A stretch of DNA of 64,000 nucleotides from Chrysomallon squamiferum (Eukaryota > Mollusca > Gastropoda > Neomphalida > Peltospiridae), in assembly GCA_012295275.1 (NCBI GenBank), contig CM022670.1, positions 24,557,755 through 24,621,754 on the forward strand. The letters run 5' to 3'. The notes beneath the pieces are model-generated. The model saw only the letters and a list, made by a program, of their open reading frames with translations, was not told the origin of the DNA and did no database searches. Each line of letters begins with the position of its first letter. Position 1 is the first letter of the stretch. Shown piece after piece: positions 58,032-64,000 of this stretch. A program made the position numbers and the translations under genes.

Positions 58032-59402
58032 ATGTTTAAAATAATACTGTATTGTGTAATCCTGGCAATGTCCGTCTCGTTCATTGTGATGGGTAAAATA
58101 TTTTCATTTGATTTGTTCTATTTCATTATTAAAAATTGACCATATGTGTGCGTCTCTCTCTCTCTCTGTGTGTGTGTATATGTATGTAAGGATGTATGTA
58201 TTTTGTATGTAAGCACGTATACCTGTATTGTATTTCTATGTGTTCACCTGTTAGTATGTATGTTGGTTTGATGTTTAAATGTATCTAAACATGTAAGGAT
58301 GTAGACATGAATGGATGTATATGTCCCTCTTGATTGCTAGTCTTTATCTAACCAGATATGCAACCATATACTTAAATATTGAGATAATGATGTTTTTATT
58401 GATATCATTATTTTGTCACTGACTCTCACCAAAATATATCACAAATTAAATACACAGCATTTTCATTCTGCAGGTTCTAAACATAACATAGTTAATCTCC
58501 ATCTGTCCAGCCATGTCTCTGTTTGTTTGTTTATCAAAGTTTTCATAATGTTTTATTTTCCAGGTTCTATATATATAAATAGCTGTCCTGCAGAAAAAAG
58601 GATCCCAGTCTTTCTGATAGTGATAGGTGGGATTTGCTGTCTTAAACTAATGTTAAAAATTCGCAGAAAATATCGACATGATGATAGAAGTCATTGTATC
58701 ATGGGAACAATAGGCATTTTGGGTTTGATAGCCTGCTTTGTTGCAGGTATGTATTTATCTAACTGGAGGTGATGGGCAGATTAGGCTGTTGAAAATGTAG
58801 TGTCAGAATTTCAAAGACTATAACAGAGAAAGGGTTAACAACAAGAAAATTAAATACCATTGTTTCAGACAAATTATAGGCATTTTGTTACTGATAGGTT
58901 AATATTTATTTTAGGAACACCGTAACTTTTATTTTCATAGAAAACAATTAAATCCTATCATTTATAGTTTGTAATTTATATTTTTTATGTGCATTTTTCT
59001 TATTATTATTTTGAATGCTGCAAAATAAATAAAGAAAAACCAGTAGTAAAAATAAATGGAGTAACTAAGTGAATAAGTAAATAAATAAATCCAGTTACTG
59101 GTAATAGACCACAAAATAGCAGCAATGAATGGAATTATTACTTTGTATTTTCAGAAAATTTCTTCATCTTCCGCATTTTTGGAGACTTCAATGGCTTGGA
59201 CTCAACAGCTGAAAACTATTGTAATAAAGACTTTTACTGGTTTTCGTTTGGAATGACAATTGTTTGGTACATTCCCTTAATCCTTCTGATTTGCGTGTAT
59301 ATAACAGACAATCCCCGTAGTGAGAATGAATCAGATGCGCGCATCCAAGAGGTGACAAACATCGGAATGATGATGAAACATATTTCGGTCCAAAATGTTT
59401 AG
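58032..59402 (+). CDS. TMEM272-like: TMEM272-like membrane protein, gene 2 (diverged paralogue)
   Basis: Coding exons: 58030-58092 (ATG at 58032), 58564-58746 and 59155-59402. All junctions are phase 1 with GT-AG borders at the positions matching introns 4 and 5 of gene 1. From this ATG the product is 163 aa. Segment 1 is at about 3-21, then YINSCPAEKRIPVFLIVIGG (24-43, hallmark motif plus segment 2), a basic loop (KIRRKYRHDDRSH), segment 3 at about 67-88, ENYCNKDFYWFSFGM (101-115) and segment 4 at about 110-130. The hydrophilic C-terminal tail (TDNPRSENESDARIQ onward) is longer than in gene 1 and has no Cys cluster. No PPxY tail exon is seen upstream, so NEDD4-type binding may be lost. The true N-terminus is uncertain because translation could continue from the exon at 57435-57491. 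Confidence 0.85.
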
Positions 59403-59658
59403 TTCTGAATGAGTTGACAGTGGACTTAAGACTTTCGATGTACAGTTTATCATCATCATCATCATCATCATTCTTCTTCTTGTTCTTCTTCTTATCGGTG
59501 TTGTTGTTCTAACTGTTTTTATATGTAATTTTTCATTTAACTTGTTTATATACATATCTAATTATTTATCTATCCATTTGTTTGCCAGTTTGCCGACATG
59601 CTTGTCTGTCGGTCATCAGTGTGTTTGCTGTTGAATGAAGAGATGAATTTAAATATCA

Positions 59659-59664
59659 AATAAA
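59659..59664 (+). terminator. Polyadenylation signal of TMEM272-like gene 2
   Basis: AATAAA about 257 bp after the stop codon of gene 2, just after a (CAT)n/(CTT)n stretch at 59450-59490. Confidence 0.5.
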
Positions 59665-60880
59665 ATGTTTACAAAGCTAGCAATAGTTCTGTTTTATTTT
59701 ATTTTATTTTATTTTTAATATATATATACTGGCTAATGTCAGTTGATGTAGCCATGATGATGAAATGCCAATAAACAATCAATATTATGTCTACACCGGA
59801 TCTCAGAGAAATGACTCTATTAATTGTAAATCGAAAATGAAAATGTTTTTAAAAGCATGCGCAAAAGATTAATGAGCACATCCCTCTGCCACAGATCAAA
59901 TCAAAGAAAGAAACAAGGAAAGAAATTCAGATTTTTATGTGACTCAGAAACGGTAAACATAAATGTAAATAAACGTAGTAATTTAAGTCTTTTTAACGCA
60001 GTTACATTTTCCGTTTTCCATTAGTTAGGAAGTAGTTGACATTATGACGTAACCGTCCGTAAACGTCATTTTTATTAAGGTAAGTAGGAGCAAGTCATTT
60101 CTTTTCATTATATTTTCATTTTCCTAATTATAAACCTCCTATTAAGTATTATATGTAAGGAATAAATTAATGAATGAATATTTATTCAGCAAATAAAATA
60201 TTTAATTTATTATTAAAGATTACAGGCAAAATAACTCTCAGAGGAAAAGGCCTACTAGATGTTATTTTTATAAACATCGTTGAAATGATGTCATAGGAAA
60301 AGACGAGCTGATATTTCTAATTCTCTCCATTTTAAGTAAGTAAAAAGTACTTTTAGCGCTAAAAATGAACATCTTGCATGTTAATGAAACTATTGTTGTT
60401 TCTGTTGTCGATATATTTTAAGATGGGCATATCCAACATATTTCTGATGTGATAGTGGGGGGGATAAATATTTGTATACCGAGTTTTCAAATCTCAGGCA
60501 TGCTCGAGTCCAACAGAAATACTGACGCATTCTGGTGTGTATGGGACTGTACACCTTCTGATGCTAACCACTAAGGATTTCGGTCTATCATGAAGCCATT
60601 TCCTATGCCAGTCGTGTAATTTCAGAAAGAAAACTGTCGATTGCTTTCTCACTGTATACAGTATACAAACCACAGAAAATGCTGAAAGTGAACACTTCAT
60701 TAAGCGATTTTACATAAATGTCTTTCACCAGCCACAAGGCGTCTGCAGTGTATGATGCTATATATTCAAATTTATGATATCAGATTTCGCTAAAAGTGGA
60801 GAAGAGAGATGTAGCTTTCAGATACAATCTTCAGACCTGCCTGATCACCTCATAATAAAGGATGCGGGACTCAAGACAGA
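59665..60880. other. Interval between gene 2 and the third copy
   Basis: No definite gene. ATTAAG-GTAAGTAGG at about 60073-60085 would serve as a donor of a non-coding first exon for the third copy, next to a TGACGTAA motif, but nothing confirms it. A short minus-strand frame at 60494-60700 is unrecognised. Confidence 0.3.
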
Positions 60881-60882
60881 AT

Positions 60883-61020
60883 GACAAAGATGGCTGTTTT
60901 CGGAAGCTAAAGCCACTAATATCGCAAGGATTATGTACTGAATTTACTCGATTCAACAGCATAGATGATGAGCTGTCAGTTGAAGATGGTCTAGTCTTGC
61001 GATTTCATTCCAAGGTGTAA
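60883..61020 (+). pseudogene. Possible Gypsy-type pol fragment
   Basis: The frame ending at the TAA at 61018-61020 contains IDDELSVEDGLVLR, resembling the DELSVEDGLLLRG-type segment between RNase H and integrase in Gypsy-class retrotransposons. Similarity before and after is not clear, the frame is broken immediately, and no LTR was seen. It is probably an ancient fragment, if it is real. Confidence 0.3.
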
Positions 61021-61559
61021 TCGAAGATCCCAGAAAGAAGCCAGAACATGCTCTTTTTGGTTCGTCATCAAACAGTTAATGTGTAACCTGTTGTATATAT
61101 TAGATGTCTCAGAGAAATATATAAATATGTGCTCAACTTTTTATGGCACAAAACAACTGCTGTGTTAGTTTAGCCATGAAACTGATCGCGTAAAACTACG
61201 GCGAAAACCTGGCACAAACTCACAATCAGTTGTAGATCTAGAGGTACTATGTAAACTCCAGCTAACTGATGACATTCGTAATCTGTTCTTAAACAAATAA
61301 TTATTTGCTAAATATATAAATATTTGGAACTTATCTGGATAAATAGATACCAGCAATCAAGAGACACATATGCATTCATTCATATATATATACATATACA
61401 TACTTAAATCCTTAGAAACACATATGTAAAAAACAAATAAACGCACGTACATACATATATACATTATTAGCTATCTGATCTTGTTTACTGACTGTTTTAT
61501 GGTTATAACTAACTGACTATTATTGGGTTTGCATTTATTTGATACAGTTACACTGTACT

Positions 61560-61665
61560 GTTGCTGCTGCTACTTCTGCTACTACCACCACCACTACTAC
61601 CACTAATACTACCACTGATGCTGATGCTGTTGCGACTACTACTACTGCCACTATTACTACCGTCA
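61560..61665. repeat. Cryptic (ACT/GCT)n repeat upstream of third copy
   Basis: Imperfect triplets in the same position, relative to the exon that follows, as the (ACT)n block before the gene 2 exon at 57435. Confidence 0.85.
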
Positions 61666-61736
61666 GTATAGTACAAGTAATGTTTTGTTTTGCAGGACGA
61701 CGATAAATCCACTTGACATTTTGCGACGAAACAGGA

Positions 61737-62322
61737 ATGGACAGTTGGAGTAAGTAAAGAAAAATCATTCGTGAGAAGGAAAACAAATTACACATTTTAA
61801 ATAAAATAAATTCGTGTTTGTGTGTGTGTGTGAATATACATGTAGGTATGAATATATATATATATAAAATAAAGTTAAATACCCGTTGTTCAAATTTAAT
61901 AGGATGTCATTCTATTTCTTATTTAACCATAGCTTCTCAAGTTACTATAGAATCGATCATCTTCAAAGGAACCAGTGCCTTTAAAGGTTCCACAGCTCTT
62001 AAAGTTTAGCCCATCGTGTAGCAACATCAGATTTCCCTTCACCGTGGTTCGAACAAACAGTAATAATCAGTGGTGTTTGTATTACCGATATATGGCTCGG
62101 GCAAGCAGATTTCTCAGCTAATTAGTCCATGAGGTTACCGGATATTCTTCCTCTCCCTCTTCATCGTTATACAATAAAATATCATAAGCCAAAAATCTAA
62201 TAGCAGTTAACATTATTTTCAATGATAATCTTGTTAAACTGATTCTAATTTCATTTCAGATAAATTTAAAATAGTACTATATTGCGTAGTCCTGATTTTG
62301 TCCATGCCGCTCATTTTGATGG
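61737..62322 (+). CDS. TMEM272-like third copy, 5' part only (partial or pseudogene)
   Basis: Exon 61696-61749 (TTTTGCAG acceptor, GGA-GTAAGT donor) contains ATG at 61737 and encodes MDSW. Exon 62260-62322 continues in phase as NKFKIVLYCVVLILSMPLI plus LMG and ends at a phase-1 GTAAGA donor. The second exon is 63 bp, as in gene 2, and aligns with MFKIILYCVILAMSVSFIVM. The copy lies about 4.2-4.3 kb downstream of gene 2. The next exon (CPAE motif) should be expected near 62.8 kb, but nothing like it is present before the MULE-like sequence at 63.5 kb. Either the copy is truncated or its remaining exons lie beyond the window. The first exon differs from gene 2 by small indels and carries an in-frame TAA before the ATG. 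Confidence 0.65.
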
Positions 62323-63512
62323 GTAAGACTATTTTCATTTACTTTTTTTTATTTTGTGCTTAAAAGTATCTTGATAGTTTTATCTTCTCTTTTATGTTAT
62401 TGATGGAAAATAAGATTTTACTTCTTAGTGAAGGATTCCCCGTAACAATTAAAATACACAAAACAAATGGAAATTGGACCGATTTTCACAGAACAGCAAC
62501 AACTAATTTCGCCAACATTTTTCGCACTGTTTCAAAGAGATGACAGGAGTGTTTATAACACTACCCTGGAAATATCTGATGGCTTAAGTGGACGAGTTTA
62601 TTTCATTTTTTAAAGACGATTTTCATTTGTCGCCAAATGCGACTTATGTTTGAGGCCTAGAATGTTTTAAATTTTCAATTGTAGTATCGGTAATAACCTT
62701 TGTTCATCTGAAATGACAGAGAAGTGAATGTCAGTGTTTCTATTATTCATTGCAAATCCATAAAGTAATATGTAAAATATGGGAGATTAATTTCTCTAAC
62801 CTTGATGTCCTTGACAGATAAATATGTTGTTCCCGGACTAGTGTCTTCTCGTACGAAATATTTACATCTAAATAAAGCGAACTCAATACTAATTAGTGTG
62901 AATGGGTTTGATGTTTTTGGGGGTTGTCTCCCATTCGTTACACACGCCATTTGTTACACACCTTAATTGGCCCAGTTGTTACAGTCAGTTTAGGGAATTA
63001 AGTAAGCACACCCCTATAGACTTAGTGGAGCAGTCTCATCTGTTCAATTCAGTTCCTCTTTGCAAGCATAGATTCTCAACTGTAAGGACTTACGTTTATA
63101 TTGCAATACATTATACAGTCATATAGATATTGGAATTTATCAACACGTCCCAACCTAGGAACTTCACACAAACATTTTAAATGATGTTTTTATTGTATTA
63201 CCCGGTACTGTTTCACAAATTGTTGTAATTAGGACAATGACTTCTGTTTACATAAAACCTTGTCGGTGAAATCATTTACTTGAATAGCAAGCTTGGAAAG
63301 ATCAAATTTGAAAATGTGATTGTAGCCTATAATCCTCTTAACACTTTGATAGAAAACACACATAGTCCTCTAGTCCTCCGACATGGTCCATACTGTAGTG
63401 AAAACAAAGTCTGTTTGACCTGTAAGAATCTACTCAGTGAAAGCTTGCAAGTTCATAAAAGTATGTCCCTCAGTTTCTCACATAACAACCATGGCCGAGT
63501 TAAGACAGTTAA
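62323..63512. other. No gene recognised
   Basis: Homology with the gene 2 intron fades by about 62370. Beyond this the sequence is of normal complexity. A minus-strand frame at 62747-62950 and a plus-strand frame at 63280-63759 are unrecognised; the latter overlaps the FLYWCH coding frame and is spurious in its second half. Confidence 0.45.
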
Positions 63513-64000
63513 GAATTTGTTACTTCATCGACAGGCACTCCACAAATTCTCCTTGATGCTTTCCTGTACAGCAAGAGTACAACCCGACAGACAGCACAAC
63601 ACTGGAGATGCATCAGCAAGAATTGCAAGGGAAAGTGTTCAACAGTCGGTGACGTTCTCAGGAATGTCTCAAACCACACCCATCCTCAAGAAGATGTCAA
63701 CCGCGTCAAGTTTCTCTGTGCCATGCGCACGAAAGCAAGGGAGGAAACAACGCAGATGAACACGATGTACGACCACCAAGTGTCAACACAAGATCCCACT
63801 CATCTGCCGACCCTACCCTCCTTTATCAGCATGAGCAGAAAGACCATCCCTGTATTACCCCAGACCAGAGCCGAAGAAGATCTTGAAGATGACTGGAACA
63901 GGACCGCTCGTGTTTGTATTGCTACCAGATCGTCAGATGACTACAGACTGTTCAGGCTGCTCAAGAACCACGTGCAAGAGAAACTTCAGCAAGAACTTGC
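63513..64000 (+). CDS. FLYWCH zinc-finger / MULE-type transposase, N-terminal part (runs off the edge)
   Basis: The frame opens after a TAA at 63510-63512 and stays open for 162 codons to the window edge. It begins EFVTSSTGTPQILLDAFLYS, then HWRCISKNCKGK. FLYWCH zinc ligands are Cys at 63609-63611, Cys at 63624-63626 and the HTHP pair, His at 63675-63677 and 63681-63683. Then VKFLCAMRTKAREET, LPSFISMSRKTIPVLPQTRA and DDWNRT follow the order seen in FLYWCH-bearing MULE-like transposases (LPSF...R...P.LP.TR), upstream of the catalytic domain. No start codon lies at the 5' end, so an upstream exon or a decayed start is likely. The frame is otherwise intact as far as visible. Known family role: FLYWCH binds DNA and the missing downstream part would be an RNase-H-fold transposase. 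Activity cannot be judged. Confidence 0.78.

Noticed and set aside
63280-63759. 159-codon ATG-initiated plus-strand frame
   Set aside because: Its second half overlaps the FLYWCH domain in a different frame. The zinc ligands and MULE linker occur only in the frame starting at 63513.

Overview
This is eukaryotic, AT-rich, intron-bearing genomic DNA. It has no operons, ribosome-binding sites or prokaryote-type gene density. It is dominated by very long microsatellites (GA/CT, CA/GT, TTA/TAA, TATG/CATA, TTTA, TAG/ACT), by ordinary poly-A/T tracts and by old DNA transposons. Spliceosomal GT-AG introns, a TMEM272-type gene family, FLYWCH/MULE, Tigger-like and Tc1-like elements and a tRNA-derived SINE together suggest an invertebrate metazoan, most likely a lophotrochozoan and probably a mollusc. 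The species cannot be named from the sequence; the mollusc assignment is inference from repeat style and gene content.

Left part, 1-11 kb: gene-poor. It holds a decayed Tc1/mariner-like transposase flanked by a roughly 340-bp direct repeat, an internally deleted Tigger/pogo-like element with clear inverted termini and a TA duplication, a 400-bp foldback element, a diverged ~110-bp tandem array, and one arm of an inverted dispersed repeat pair (8.5 and 13.1 kb).

Middle part, 11-36 kb: the most interesting feature. Three paralogous coding exons lie on the minus strand at 11.3, 22.2 and 34.4 kb. Each starts with the same N-terminal signature (MSM-L/F-TRAGTMVR), carries a conserved RRRSAPTVLQR block, and ends at a phase-0 GT splice donor after a lysine codon. 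No other exon of a repeated gene copy was found between them, so they look like alternative first exons, each perhaps with its own promoter, feeding a shared downstream gene that lies beyond the left edge. The product is not identified. Two of the three carry a textbook PP1-docking RVxF motif (KSVSF, KSVTF), and all three carry a basophilic-kinase/14-3-3-like site.

Right part, 36-64 kb: after about 12 kb of repeats and featureless DNA comes a plus-strand cluster of TMEM272-like four-pass membrane protein genes. Gene 1 (48.3-52.5 kb, six coding exons, 223 aa) is complete and has PPxY motifs in its N-terminal tail. Gene 2 (58.0-59.4 kb, at least three coding exons, 163 aa from the chosen start) is a diverged paralogue with no PPxY tail visible. 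A third copy (61.7-62.3 kb) repeats the start of gene 2 about 4.2 kb downstream and loses recognisable sequence after its first membrane segment. The window ends inside a MULE/FLYWCH-type element whose correct reading frame (63513 to the edge) is not the longest ATG-initiated frame there. Most other long open frames in the window are translations of microsatellites and are not genes.
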